NCBI RefSeq assembly: GCF_018991925.1
Contig: NW_024756914.1
Span: 4,003,028 to 4,067,027 of the forward strand
Direction of reading: 5' to 3'
Length of the DNA: 64,000 bases
Source: Homarus americanus
Taxonomy: Eukaryota > Arthropoda > Malacostraca > Decapoda > Nephropidae
Shown: positions 53,969 to 64,000 of the stretch, in pieces
Layout of the letters: each line of letters starts with the position of its first letter
How positions within the stretch are numbered: position 1 is the first letter of the stretch
Translations under genes and position numbers: made by a program
Notes under the pieces: model-generated
Seen by the model: the letters and a program-made list of their open reading frames with translations, nothing else
Database searches by the model: none
What the model was told of the DNA's origin: nothing

Positions 53969-54021
53969 TGGCTGGGTGCTGACGACCAGGCCCACAATTG
54001 AATTATCTCGACGCCACAGAC

Positions 54022-54023
<2 letters not shown>

Positions 54024-54072
<49 letters not shown>
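54024..54072. repeat. (GT)24 microsatellite
   Basis: Uninterrupted GT run. Confidence 0.98.
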
Positions 54073-54075
<3 letters not shown>

Positions 54076-54089
54076 TGCACTGGGTGATT

Positions 54090-54235
54090 CTCTCCTTTCC
54101 TCCCTCCTTCCCTTCTTCCCTCTTTCCTCCTTCCTTCCTTCCCTCCTTCCTTCAACTTCTTTATTTATTTTTCTTTATTTATTTTTGTTTCCTTCCTTCC
54201 TTCCTTCCTTCCTTCCTTCCTTCCTCTCCCTCCTA
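54090..54235. repeat. (TTCC)n and TTTATTT tract
   Basis: TTCC units, two of them long, flank a TTTATTT-rich centre. Confidence 0.93.
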
Positions 54236-54374
54236 CATGTGTCTCTCTTGTCTTATCTCTTATCTCTCAATAATTCTCCCTCGAACCTCCATTACCAGCC
54301 CCCCCTCGCCCTCACCTTCTCCCTCACCCCTCTCCCGCCCCCCTCCGCCCCTCCCCGCCATGCTAGCCAGGAGA

Positions 54375-54960
54375 AAGCGGACTTCTTTTCGGGGGAGAAA
54401 GAAAGAGTTGTGTTGGAGAGAGAGAGAGAGAAAGTAAGAAGTGTTATTAGAGAAAGTAAGGGCTGTTTAGGGAGAAAATAAGGGTTGTAGAAAGAAAGTC
54501 AGGGTGGCTATAGAGTGAAAGTATGAGGTGTTGTAGGGAAAGAAAGTAAAGAGAAAATTATGGAGAAATTCAAAGTAAGAGTTCTAGATAGTGAGAGTTG
54601 TAGCTGAGAGAAAGTGAGGGATGCTGTGTAGAAAGTGTGAGGTACTATAGCGAGAAAGTGAGAGTTGGTGTAGAATGAAAGTGAAGAATGTTGTAGAGGA
54701 AGTAAAAAACGTTAGAGAAAGAAAATGGAAAATTGAATCAGGCGGAAAGAAAATTAGAAAGGTAGGCCACAAGGAGCGAGACAAAAGATAAATAGAAAGT
54801 AGTATTGAAGAAAAAGGGAGAAAGGTGTCTGGTAGACGAAAAGAGAATAGGTTGTCGTGGAGAAAGCATTCTGATGTAGGGGAGAAAGGTTTTCATGTAG
54901 CCAGAAAAGAATTATATTATTTTAGTTGGAAAGAAATTTTATGTAGACGAGAGAAATATT
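54375..54960. repeat. degenerate GAGAAAGTNAG repeat
   Basis: About 20 GAGAAAGT or AGAAAG words with GTTGTAG linkers, spaced about 25-35 bp, decaying to the right. Confidence 0.7.
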
Positions 54961-55184
54961 TTTTTAGATTAAAGACGCCTAGTGGTAATTCGTCCCTGTA
55001 CTAGTGTTATGGTTAGGTTAGGTTACATTATCGTTGTTTTCGTGAATCAGAAGAAAGTGTTTTAGCTGTTTTCGTTAATCAGATGAATCACTATTAGGCA
55101 ATATCCTACATTGGAGAAAGTCCTTTTGGCGTGCTGACTCGAAGGAAATCCTACCATTTTTCCCTTCCTGTTGCCTTCTTTCCT

Positions 55185-55485
55185 TCCTTCCGTCTCTCCT
55201 CCCTTCATTTTTTCCATCTTTCAAAACCTCCTTCCTCCTCCATATTTCTCCTCATGTCCCCTCTCCTGTTCCTCTCTCTCCTCCTCCTCTCTCCTCCTCT
55301 CCTCCTCTCTCTTCCTCTCTCCTCCCTCCTCTCTCCCCTCCCTCTCCCCCCTCCCTCCTCTCTCTCCTCCCTCTCCCTCCCTCCTCTCTTCCCTCTCCCT
55401 CCCTCTCCCTCCCTCTCCTCTTCCTCTCTCCCTCCCTCCCTCCCTCTCTCCCTCCCTCTCCTCCCTCTCTCTCCCTCTCTCCCTC
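55185..55485. repeat. (CTCC)n / TCTCCC pyrimidine tract
   Basis: Nearly pure C/T over 300 bp. All + and - frames are open by composition. Confidence 0.95.
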
Positions 55486-55497
55486 ACCCTGGACCAG

Positions 55498-55551
55498 AGC
55501 CAACCCCCGCTCAGCAACGTTTCCAGCCGGCTAGATGTAGGAAAACTCTGA
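55498..55551 (+). CDS. candidate terminal exon, unidentified
   Basis: The C/T tract ends in CACCCTGGACCAG. The next frame reads SQPPLSNVSSRLDVGKL then TGA. The tract makes a strong acceptor by default, so support is modest. A GTAGGA donor after RLD is an alternative end. Confidence 0.25.
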   Translation, partial: SQPPLSNVSSRLDVGKL

Positions 55552-56220
55552 CTGGCTAACTCACCAATATAGCTTCTCGTCAGCTAAAGGACCAGAATAG
55601 CTTACCTTCAGCTAACTGGCTAAGATAAGTTGTAGTCAGCTCAATACCCTGACAAAGCTAACTTAACGTGATTAGCTTTTATTAGATTAAATAACTCGCA
55701 GCTAAATGGATGGGATAACAGTGATAACTATATGTCTAGCTTGGATAACATATAGTCTCAACTAACTCGCCAAGTTAGCTTTATGATAACTAATTCACCA
55801 AGTAATTTATGATAACTAATTCACCAATTGACGATAACTAATTCAATTCTTACGATAGCATTTTCCACCGTACTTTCATAACTGCAAACTGGGGCTAATT
55901 TACATAACACAGCTAATTTACTATGATTCATTGTGCCTAGCTCTTCAGGGGGGCCGATTGTAGTTAGCTAACTATATTTATATAAACTGCTAACTTACAG
56001 ACCTGTCCTGTAGATAATGAACTCAACAAATTAACTAACTGGGATGACTTCTGCCACCCAACACACTGAAGTTCTATACAGTTAACTAACACAGCTACAT
56101 AACAGACTTTTAACTCATTCGGATAGATTGTACTCAGCAAATTCATCGAGATAGCTTGTTGAAATTAGCTTTAGTTGCAGCTAAGTTGAGAAATTAGCTT
56201 CAGTCACAGCTATATCTCTC
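55552..56220. repeat. very degenerate AGCTAACT-containing array
   Basis: More than 25 copies of AGCTAA, AGCTTA or CTAACT words with CACCAA linkers across 650 bp. An old tandem array of about 25-35 bp units. Confidence 0.6.
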
Positions 56221-57085
56221 GCCTTGCCCTCACGACTAACCAAACCCTAACCTCGAATTCAATATCAGGGTTACATAAACAAGATATTTGGGGTCATAGT
56301 TTATTCATCAATATCTTCTATCCGGCAGCGCTGTTTACAACATGTATAGATAACAATGAATAATGAATTTTGTGTAGAGAGCCATAAAGCTTATATTTTT
56401 ATGCTCTAACACAAGCGAAAGTTTTTTGAAATCACTAGACTGTTGAATGTTACGTCATGCGGATTTATTGATGTGACGTCACGTTTTGTTGACATGTGAC
56501 GTCACGTTTTGTTATGACGTCATTTATCCCTTTATAGGTGATGGTTGGAGGAAATTTTTAGTTTTCGATCTTTCTCATGAGAAATATGTTAAGGATATGT
56601 TTATACTAATATTAAACATAACTGGAGCTTTGTCAAGAATGTTTGTAGATTAAACGGAATATTTGAGAGATTAAATAAAAGATTGCGAAGAAATCCCCGG
56701 TGCGTTCACAAAGGGAAACAGTATTAGTGCCTGAAATACAATGATCCACCTGAACTCGAGTGAAATCAGTGACAATAGCTTATGTAACCAATCCCGAAAC
56801 TCCCCCCCCCCTTTTTTTTTCCACGATCTACATATTGGACACTGTTTAACCTATGAATATTCGATGATATTATTTCTACAGTGTTTAATTTACGTCACAG
56901 GAACTCCCGATCTCTTACTACCGGAGGAAAATTAATTAACAGCCTTACAGTTGAAACATTGTATTTATTTATTCATTTATTTCATTTATTTTATCAAGTA
57001 TTTATGTATGTGTTTACGTTGGTTTGGTTTTTTTTTAAGGAATTTTTTTTTCATTTTGGGATCTATATTTTCTCATTAAAAGGTA
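56221..57085. other. unassigned AT-rich DNA
   Basis: Contains the CRE cluster listed separately. No supported gene. Confidence 0.5.
56474..56522. promoter_or_regulatory. three TGACGTCA palindromes
   Basis: Exact CRE octamers at 56474, 56497 and 56515, two within a repeated GTGACGTCACGTTTTGTT block, plus a TTACGTCATG half-site upstream. Regulatory function is inferred. Confidence 0.4.
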
Positions 57086-57086
57086 T

Positions 57087-57090
<4 letters not shown>

Positions 57091-57145
<55 letters not shown>
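57091..57145. repeat. (GT)27 microsatellite
   Basis: Uninterrupted GT run. Confidence 0.98.
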
Positions 57146-57146
<1 letters not shown>

Positions 57147-57264
57147 CACTGGTAGGTGGATGGCACTGGCGGGTGGGTGGCACTAGTGAATGATAGTTAT
57201 TTACCTTGATTAATTATCTGCGTCCATTCAAACACCTGTCCTATATATCAGGTTTGCATTTTTG

Positions 57265-57345
57265 CTTATTTGTCACGGTTGCTATCGTGGTGTTCAGAGG
57301 CCTCAGGATCCCGGTTCGAACCCCTACAACACGAAGCAAGTAAAC
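57265..57345 (+). mobile_element. possible SINE head (Pol III B box)
   Basis: CGGTTCGAACCCC fits the tRNA B-box consensus, and TTGCTATCGTGGTG sits upstream at a tRNA-like distance. No cloverleaf acceptor stem can be drawn, and no conserved core follows. Confidence 0.3.
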
Positions 57346-57568
57346 AGGTCTGTCATTTTTTTCTTTGTTTACATTTGTTTGCGTGTATGTTTATGCCTCT
57401 CATCTAGTTACTGTTCAGGTGTTATAATTTCTCCATTATTTACGCATAGGCCTACAGCGAGTTACAGCCTATTGTTTCCGTTTTTCTTTTGTTTTATCTA
57501 CGTCACTCTATGTTTACGTTACGCAACAGACACTCCTCGTAGTCCACATAAAGGTGACGGTATATTAC

Positions 57569-57569
<1 letters not shown>

Positions 57570-57613
<44 letters not shown>
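57570..57613. repeat. (GT)21 microsatellite
   Basis: Uninterrupted GT run. Confidence 0.97.
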
Positions 57614-57614
<1 letters not shown>

Positions 57615-57703
57615 TCATAACATCTTCCACTAACAAGAGAAACAGACTGGACTGGTAACGACTTAATCACCTATATAATTACCTCATAACGTCCCTTAAT
57701 AAC

Positions 57704-57705
<2 letters not shown>

Positions 57706-57740
<35 letters not shown>
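57706..57740. repeat. (AC)n microsatellite
   Basis: Uninterrupted AC run. Confidence 0.97.
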
Positions 57741-57746
<6 letters not shown>

Positions 57747-57780
57747 AACAATTGGTATTCTTATCTGTTTGTTTACATTA

Positions 57781-57781
57781 G

Positions 57782-57842
<61 letters not shown>
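57781..57842. repeat. (CT)n microsatellite with one TTC interruption
   Basis: Two CT runs joined at 57804. Confidence 0.97.
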
Positions 57843-57845
<3 letters not shown>

Positions 57846-58060
57846 CCACCCCCATCTTTGCTTCCATCATTCTCCCATATTCCTTCTATCTAACTTCATC
57901 CTCCCTCCCTCCATCTCCCTTCCTCCTCCTTCCCCTACATCTTCCTTCCTCCTTCTCCTCCTCCCTCCTCTCCATCATCCTTTCTCCTCCCCTACCCTTT
58001 CCTCCCTCTCCTTCCTCTCCTTTCCTCCCTCCATCTCACTTCCTCCCTACTCTCCCGTGG
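57843..58060. repeat. pyrimidine-rich TCCTCC tract
   Basis: C/T-rich sequence that also provides the pyrimidine tract for the next exon candidate. Confidence 0.85.
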
Positions 58061-58070
58061 GCGTATACAG

Positions 58071-58142
58071 GAGAGCGAAGATAATGGAACCAAACTCATT
58101 TAGTTCAAACGTCAGCACTCTCCCCCTCACACCCACGGACAG
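58071..58142 (+). CDS. candidate internal exon (72 bp), unidentified
   Basis: A long C/T tract then GTATACAG forms a strong acceptor. The 72-bp segment has one open frame after one base: RAKIMEPNSFSSNVSTLPLT PTD, and ends GGACAG|GTCTAG. Entry and exit are in the same phase, so the exon is 24 codons. Composition differs sharply from the repeats on both sides, and the peptide (N, S, T and P rich with an internal Met) looks genuine. This is one of the two best splice-defined candidates in the window. Family unknown. Confidence 0.42.
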
Positions 58143-58204
58143 GTCTAGGTAGGCAACTCTAAAGGGGGAGGGGTTGAGTGTCCATTCCTGCCCCCTTGTC
58201 CTAA

Positions 58205-58482
58205 CCCCTTGAGTAGGAGAAGGGAGGGCTGGGTGGTGGGGAGGCAGGAGGGTGGGTAGGTGGTGGGGAGAGGAGGGAGAAGGGGAGGCAGGGAGGAGGG
58301 TGGGTAGGTGGTGGGGAGAGGAGGGAGAAGGAAGGGGTGGGGAGGGAGGGGGGGGTGGGGGAGGGGTGTGGTGGGGAGGAGGGAGAGGGGTGGAGGCAGG
58401 GAGGAGGGAGGTGGTGGTGGTGGGGAGGCAGAGGGGTGGGTGGGGAGAGGGAGGCGGGGAGGGAGAAGGAAGGGGTGGGGAG
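58205..58482. repeat. GGGAGGAGGGTGGGTAGGTG purine/G-rich minisatellite
   Basis: Degenerate 20-30-bp units. A block from about 58220 recurs at about 58285. Quadruplex-prone. Confidence 0.9.
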
Positions 58483-58569
58483 ACATGACTACAGACCTCA
58501 TATACCTGACCCCTGGGCTGGGTTATTAGCGCACAGTATGGTGGCTCAAGGTGGGGGTAATGGCCGGGT

Positions 58570-58590
58570 CTTGGTTAGGTTAGGTTATCT
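58570..58590. repeat. short TTAGG run
   Basis: Three units. Confidence 0.7.
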
Positions 58591-58619
58591 GGCTGTGGTG
58601 GAAAAAAATGGATAATTAA

Positions 58620-58940
58620 CTCCACTAGGTGTTCCCCATTTATTGTCGTCACCCCTCTTTCATTTCCTTTCCCTTTTCTTCATTTCCTTTCCTGTTTCTT
58701 CCTATCTCCTTTCTCACTCATTTTTCTCCTCGTTTCTCCTTTTCCACTATTGTTTCTCCTCCGTCTCCTCTTCCCGCTCTTCTCCTTCTTACCCCCCACC
58801 TTTCCTTTTTCCCTCTCCAGTCCTCCCTCTCCCTTTCTCCATCCCATCATCCTCCCCCTCCCTCCCATCCTCCTCCCCTCGCAACATACCACCATACTGA
58901 GAAGCATAGACCCCCCCCCCCTCCTCCCTCCCCCAGGTAA
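58620..58940. repeat. pyrimidine-rich tract
   Basis: C/T-rich with a C run near 58911-58921. Confidence 0.8.
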
Positions 58941-59014
58941 GGTAAGGGAAGTGTCACAGTGTAATCAGGTGTTGTGTTTACCTGTGATCAATCAGAGTAT
59001 AGACACGCCCTTCA

Positions 59015-59112
59015 TTCTCTCTCCATCTTCTCTCCATTCTCTCTCCATTCTCTCTCCATCCTCTCTCCATCCTCTCTCCATCCTCTCTCCATCCTCTCTC
59101 CATTCTCTCATT
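59015..59112. repeat. CTCTCTCCATC repeat
   Basis: About eight 12-13-bp units with CCATTC/CCATCC variants. Confidence 0.95.
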
Positions 59113-59114
59113 TT

Positions 59115-59430
59115 TGTTTCGATATATTTTAAACAGGTTGAAGAATTTTATTGTTGTTGATTTTTAAAGTTACCTTAAAATTTAATCGTTATATTTAATC
59201 CCTTAAGTATTTTTTTATTATTTTCAATTAATCCTAAAAATGTTGATGTATTAATATATAACCAAACTCTTGTGGTCATTTTAGGTTTTATTCATTCTTC
59301 AGGATGTATAAAAACAATTCCCTTGTTACATTTAACTTGTGATGAATTAATTTATTTTCATATGTATCAAACTTTGTATTTTTCGCGTCTTTATTCATTT
59401 TTTAGTTGTGTAATAATTTTCGTAGTGTTA
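59115..59430. other. unassigned AT-rich DNA
   Basis: Nothing recognised. Confidence 0.5.
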
Positions 59431-59433
59431 TTA

Positions 59434-61192
59434 GCTATACTAGGCCGGTACTACTAACTATTCCAGGCCGGTACTACTAGGTACATAGGTCGGTACTACT
59501 AACTATACCAGGCCGTACTACTAACTATACCAGGCCGGTACTACTAATCATACCAGGCCGGTACTACTAACTATACCAGGCCGTCTACTAACTATACCAG
59601 GCCGGTACTACTAATATACGTGCGGTACTACTAATTATTCCAGGCCGGTACTACTAACTATACCAGGCCGGTACTACTAACTATTCCAGGCCGTACTACT
59701 AACTATTCCAGGCCGGTACTACTAACTATACCAGGCCGGTACTACTAACTATTGTGTCGGTACTACTAATTATACCAGGCCGGTACTACTAACTATACCA
59801 GGCCGGTACTACTAACTATACCAGGCCGGTACTACTAACTATACCAGGCCGGTACTACTAACTATACCAGGCCGGTACTACTAACTATACCAGGCCGTAC
59901 TACTAACTATACCAGGCCGGTACTACTAACCATACCAGGCCGGTACTACTAACTATTCCAGGCCGGTACTACTAACTATTTCAGGTCGGTACTACTAACT
60001 GTACCACAGGCCGGTACTACTAACTATACCAGGCCGGTACTACTAACTATACCAGGCCGGTACTGCTAACTATACCAGGCCGGTACTACTAACTATACCA
60101 GGCCGGTACTACTAACTATACCAGGCCGGTACTACTAACTATACCAGGCCGGTACTACTAACTATACCAGGCCGGTACTACTAACTATACCAGGCCGGTA
60201 CTACTAATTATACCAGGCCGGTACTACTAATATACCAGGCCGGTACTACTAACTATACCAGGCCGGATTACTAACTATACCAGGCCGGTCTACCAATCAT
60301 ACCAGGCCGGTACTACTAACTATACCAGGCCGGTACTACTAACTATACCAGGCCGGTACTACTAACTATACCAGCCGGTACTACTAACTATACCAGGCCG
60401 GTACTACTATACCAGGCCGGTATACTAACTTACCAGGCCGGTACTACTAATCATACCAGGCCGGTACTACTAACTATACCAGGCCGGTACTACTAACTAT
60501 ACCAGGCCGGTACTACTAACTATATCAGGCCGGTACTACTAATTATACCAGGCCGGTACTACTAACTATACCAGGCCGGTACTACTAACTATGCCAGGCC
60601 GGTTTTACTAACTATACCAGGCCGGTACTACTAACTATACCAGGCCGGTACTACTAACTATACCAGGCCGGTACTACTAACTATACCAGGCCGTACTACT
60701 AACTATACCAGGCCGGTACTACTAACTATACCAGGCCGGTACTATAACTATACCAGGCCGGTTACTAATATACTGGCCGGTACTACTAATATACCAGGCC
60801 GGTACTATTTTCAGGCGGTACTAATATACCAGGCCGGTATCTAACTATACCAGGCCGGTACTACTAACTATACCAGGCCGGTATACTAACTATACCAGGC
60901 CGGTACTACTAATATACCAGGCTGGTACTACTAATTATACCAGGCCGGTACTACTAGCTATACCAGGTTGGTACTACTAACCATTCCAGGCCGGTACTAC
61001 TAGCTATACCAGGCCGGTACTACTAACTATACCAGGCCGGTACTACTAACTATACCAGGCCGGTACTACTAGCTATACCAGGCCGGTACTACTAGCTATA
61101 CCAGGCCGGTACTACTAGCTAAAGTAGGCCGGTACTACTAACTATTCCAGGCCGGTACTACCAGCTATACCAGGCCGGTACTCAGTAAAGAA
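59434..61192. repeat. 23-bp satellite, about 76 copies
   Basis: The unit is GGCCGGTACTACTAAC then TATACCA. Most copies are identical; variants cluster in blocks (TATTCCA, AGCTATACCA, and one-base losses in GGCC or TACTAC). The array is longest near 59775-60220 without length change. Each standard unit contains TACTAAC and GGCCGG. No protein reading survives because 23 is not a multiple of three. Confidence 0.98.
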
Positions 61193-61304
61193 CATCCTGG
61201 TCAAAATATTAAAATACAAATCAACAATGTCTTGATTTTTACCGATACCTTGACTTAGTAATTCATTACCTGGCAGTGTGTTTACTTAGGGTAATTCTGC
61301 CTAC

Positions 61305-61995
61305 CTGGTATTTCCTCCCTTACTGTTACCTCCCTTACTGTTACCTCCCTTATTCTGTTACCTCCCTTACTCTATTACCTCCCTTACTGTTACCTCCCTT
61401 ACTCTATTACCTCCCTTACTGTTACCTCCCTTAGTCTATTACCTCCCTTACTGTTACCTCCCTTATTCTGTTACCTCCCTTACTCTATTACCTCCCTTAC
61501 TGTTACCTCCCTTAGTCTATTACCTCCCTTACTGTTACCTCCCTTACTCTATTAACTCCCTTACTGTTACCTCCCTTACTCTATTACCTCCCTTACTGTT
61601 ACCTCCCTTATTCTATTACCTCCCTTACTCTATTACCTCCCTTACTGTTACCTCCTTACCTAACCACTCCCTTACCTATTACCTCCCTTACCCCTATTAC
61701 ACTCCCTTACCCTATTACCCTCCCTTACTCTATTACACTCCCTTACTCTATTACCTCACCCTATTACACTCCCTTACTGTTACCTCCTTTATTCTGTTAC
61801 CTCCCTTATTCTATTACCTCCCTTACTGTTACCTCCTTTATTCTGTTACCTCCCTTATTCTATTACCTCCCTTACTGTTACCTCCTTTATTCTGTTACCT
61901 CCCTTACTCTATTACCTCCCTTACTCTATTACCTCCCTTACCCTATTACCTCCCTTACCCTATTACCTCCCTTACCCTATTACCTCCCTTACTAA
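61305..61995. repeat. 14/17-bp satellite TTACCTCCCTTACTGT
   Basis: About 44 units that alternate TTACCTCCCTTACTGT and TTACCTCCCTTACTCTA, giving a roughly 31-bp higher-order unit. Breaks occur near 61650-61760, with TTCTG and CCC variants to the right. Confidence 0.97.
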
Positions 61996-61997
61996 AT

Positions 61998-62171
61998 TCA
62001 GGAAGATATAGCAGTGATGATGGATAGTCGTCTGTCTGTCTGTCGGGTTGTTGGTCGATAATTGGCCGTCTTGGTGGTAGAAGTAGTTACGGAGGTACGG
62101 CCATTTCCGGGCCAAGGGAATGACGTCATCCATAATGGTTCTGGTTGAGATGGTTGGGAGTTGAGAGCCAT
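61998..62171 (-). CDS. 57-codon ORF with a strong start context
   Basis: GGCAACATGG has A at -3 and G at +4. The frame reads MALNSQPSQPEPLWMTSFPW, then PGNGRTSVTTSTTKTANYRP, and ends at TGA 61998-62000. It is Ser/Thr/Pro-rich and non-repetitive until a CAGACAGA stretch near the end. It could be a first exon or chance. A TGACGTCA octamer lies inside it at 62121. Confidence 0.25.
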   Translation of the reverse strand: MALNSQPSQPEPLWMTSFPWPGNGRTSVTTSTTKTANYRPTTRQTDRRLSIITAISS

Positions 62172-62179
62172 GTTGCCTG

Positions 62180-62245
62180 GTACCTGACCTGACCTGACCT
62201 TACCTGACCTTACCTAATCTAACCTTACCTGACCTTACCTTACCT
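62180..62245. repeat. (TGACC)n / TTACC pentamer run
   Basis: About twelve CTGAC/CTTAC units. Confidence 0.92.
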
Positions 62246-62360
62246 TCTCCCCCAGGTAACGTTAGGGTGGCTAATAATGATATAATATAAGCTATAAGGG
62301 TGATTAATCTTCAGGTGATCCAGGATATGTCAACAGTAGGGTGAGGGTGGGTCAGTATAG

Positions 62361-62435
62361 GTCACCCTTGGCTCTGAGTCTCCTTCCAGGTCACCCTTGG
62401 CTCTGAGTCTCCTTCCAGGTCACCCTTGGCTCTTG
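62361..62435. repeat. 29-bp repeat GTCACCCTTGGCTCTGAGTC
   Basis: Two full copies plus a partial copy; the unit continues TCCTTCCAG. Confidence 0.95.
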
Positions 62436-62995
62436 AGACTCTTCCCGCCTGACAGCACCTCCTCCCGTCAGTTGATGTATGAAGGGGACAACTTTTTCCT
62501 GCACCAACAAACATCAACACAGTGCTCCCGGTTCCCTCGTCTTGGTTTCTTCTGGTCGTCATGTCCGGAATTTTGTTCAGGAAGTTGGTGTATAAACTGA
62601 TTAATAGTTTAGCTGTTGTGAATAACCTGAAGAACTGTTTTTTCATTGCTTTTCGCATCAGTTTTATCGGGTGAGCTGTAGCCGCACACATAAACAGTGA
62701 AACACACACACACGAACGCTCACGCACACACACGAACGCTCACGCATACACACCAGCCTTTAGTGACGAGCGTGTGTGTGTGTGGGGCGTGGTGCTCCCT
62801 GGGGCTCACTTCAGCAGTTGTTGGTGCTCACTCCGTGTGTCTCGTGGTGGTGGTGTGAGTCACCCGACAAGAACACTCGGGCAGCGCGAGAAGTTTTAAT
62901 GTTAAGTGTCTCAGTGTTGGTGGAACAAGGACTCGTGTGTTAACAAGAGTCACTGATGGACTAACCTGTTGGCTTTACTCTTATTGTTATTATTA
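62436..62995. other. unassigned DNA
   Basis: CACACACGAACGCTCACG is duplicated at 62705-62742. The minus-strand 123-codon frame (62362-62733) is partly this repeat and is not convincing. Confidence 0.45.
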
Positions 62996-63002
62996 TTAAA
63001 TG

Positions 63003-63003
<1 letters not shown>

Positions 63004-63089
<86 letters not shown>
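63004..63089. repeat. (GT)43 microsatellite
   Basis: The longest clean dinucleotide run in the window. Confidence 0.98.
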
Positions 63090-63090
<1 letters not shown>

Positions 63091-63500
63091 CGGCCCTCAG
63101 AGGATGATCCTTGTTAAAACACACAAGACAAGTGTCGCCGCTTCACTAAATCTCCACCAAACTGTAACAACTTTCCTTCGCGAGTTGTAGCGAATTTTCC
63201 TTCACTGTTTAACAAGTTTGATGAACTCGTCTCGGTAGTCAAGGTCACTACTGAAGGTCGAGACTCAGATACAACCACCATAATTAACCACGAGCTCTTT
63301 TGTTTCCTCCTGATGGTGGTAGTGGAGGGGGCGATCTCCGGTCACTTGTCATAAAGATCTCCGTCAGTCTCCTGTCTCACTGTGTGTTGTACCACCACCA
63401 CCGGCTGCTGCTGCCTCACCCTGTGTTCAGTCGGTCCTCTGTGGTGACTTAACAGTAACATTGTTGGCGGAGAACTTCACCTCTCACAAGTTACCCCTTT
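63090..63500. other. unassigned DNA
   Basis: Balanced, GC-moderate single-copy DNA with CACCACCACCGGCTGCTGCT. No supported gene. Confidence 0.45.
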
Positions 63501-63501
63501 G

Positions 63502-63723
63502 TCAACACACACCAGTCCTGACTTTAACTGATGTGACTGAACATGACTTAACACCACGACCATTACCACCACTCGGTCGCAGGAGACCTTGATCAATACT
63601 CGGTCTCCTCTTACTACAAACTGATGTTAAGTCCTGCAGCAGAGCCTTCAGTGACGGATTCTCCACTACCCCACACTGACCACATGTTAAATAATCTACG
63701 CAATAAACTGGTAGAAGAATCAC
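63502..63723 (-). CDS. 73-codon open frame, unidentified
   Basis: A non-repetitive minus-strand frame that includes CGVVENPSLKALLQDLTSVC and SKRRPSIDQGLLRPSGG, stopping at 63502-63504. The codons look plausible and the middle could be a helix. It starts at a non-ATG codon and the nearest acceptor-like site (GCTGCAG|G) is internal. Could be a partial exon. Family unknown. Confidence 0.25.
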   Translation of the reverse strand: MILLPVYCVDYLTCGQCGVVENPSLKALLQDLTSVCSKRRPSIDQGLLRPSGGNGRGVKSCSVTSVKVRTGVC

Positions 63724-64000
63724 TCGCTGTTAACACGCCACATTACCTCAACAAGTTACAGTAAACACCCACAGAGGGGAGATGTGTAAATATCCGTGTA
63801 TATTGTGACACCATCTTGCCAGGTGACACAAATATCCGTCAACACAGTCAATTAAGAAATTTGTCTTTAAAACAGTTATGTGGGTTGATTTAAGCGGATT
63901 ATCTTAAGGAATTTATTTTCATCGTATTTTTTCATCTTATTGTTGTGCTCGGCGTCTCATATTACCAGACGGCAGCAGGGAAAACATTGCATGATAACGT
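63724..64000. other. unassigned DNA
   Basis: AT-rich. Nothing recognised. Confidence 0.5.

Noticed and set aside
57295..57330. tRNA gene
   Set aside because: A B box is present, but no acceptor stem or anticodon arm can be formed. At most a SINE head.
59434..61995. CRISPR-like array
   Set aside because: Units are directly tandem with no unique spacers, and the genome is eukaryotic.
62362..62733. 123-codon minus-strand frame
   Set aside because: It is built partly from a 29-bp direct repeat and a CACACGAACGCTCACG repeat. There is no family match and no splice evidence.

Overview
The window is a eukaryotic, almost certainly arthropod and most likely decapod crustacean, piece of assembled nuclear genome. 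The clues are very high microsatellite density (CT/GA, GT/AC, GGA, CCA/CCATCA families), many interstitial runs of the arthropod telomere-type TTAGG/CCTAA repeat, a Helitron relic, tRNA-derived SINEs with the conserved 'CTACCCAGC.GTGAGTGGGTACCTG' type core, and a 100-N scaffold gap. There are no operons and no bacterial-style genes. Nearly all long open frames are tandem repeats read through. Species assignment is inference.

Layout. 1-27 kb: simple repeats, minisatellites and single-copy AT-rich DNA, with a few short, unidentified splice-flanked segments that could be exons (for example 5.2 kb, 11.7 kb and 13.2 kb on the minus strand) and one pogo/Tigger-like MITE (25.6 kb). 27.8-30.4 kb: a 2.5-kb array of CCATCACCACAAC-type repeats that is almost free of G on the + strand. 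30.5-33.6 kb: the clearest host gene. A possible signal-peptide-bearing N-terminus is followed by a 1.8-kb coding minisatellite of 7-residue S-S-K-Q/E-P-x-G repeats and an intact C-terminal kinase fold. That fold has lost the catalytic Asp of HRD and the Asp and Gly of DFG, so it is a predicted pseudokinase. Reading frame is lost several times inside the minisatellite, by true decay or by assembly indels. 33.7-34.7 kb: a Helitron N-terminal (Helitron_like_N) relic on the minus strand with two TAG stops, followed by a SINE-like copy at 34.7-34.8 kb. 35-59 kb: more simple repeats, the 3' end of a non-LTR retrotransposon (49.4-49.7 kb), another SINE (53.7 kb), a 140-bp hairpin (52.3 kb), clusters of CRE-like palindromes, and further possible exons (58.1 kb is the best). 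59.4-61.2 kb: a 23-bp satellite of about 76 copies, each carrying TACTAAC. 61.3-62.0 kb: a second satellite (TTACCTCCCTTACT). The last 2 kb hold a (GT)43 tract and unassigned DNA.

The proteins do not form a recognisable pathway. The notable system is the minisatellite-pseudokinase gene. Most other content is repeat biology. Candidate exons are flagged as low confidence because CT-rich tracts ending in AG mimic splice acceptors everywhere in this window.
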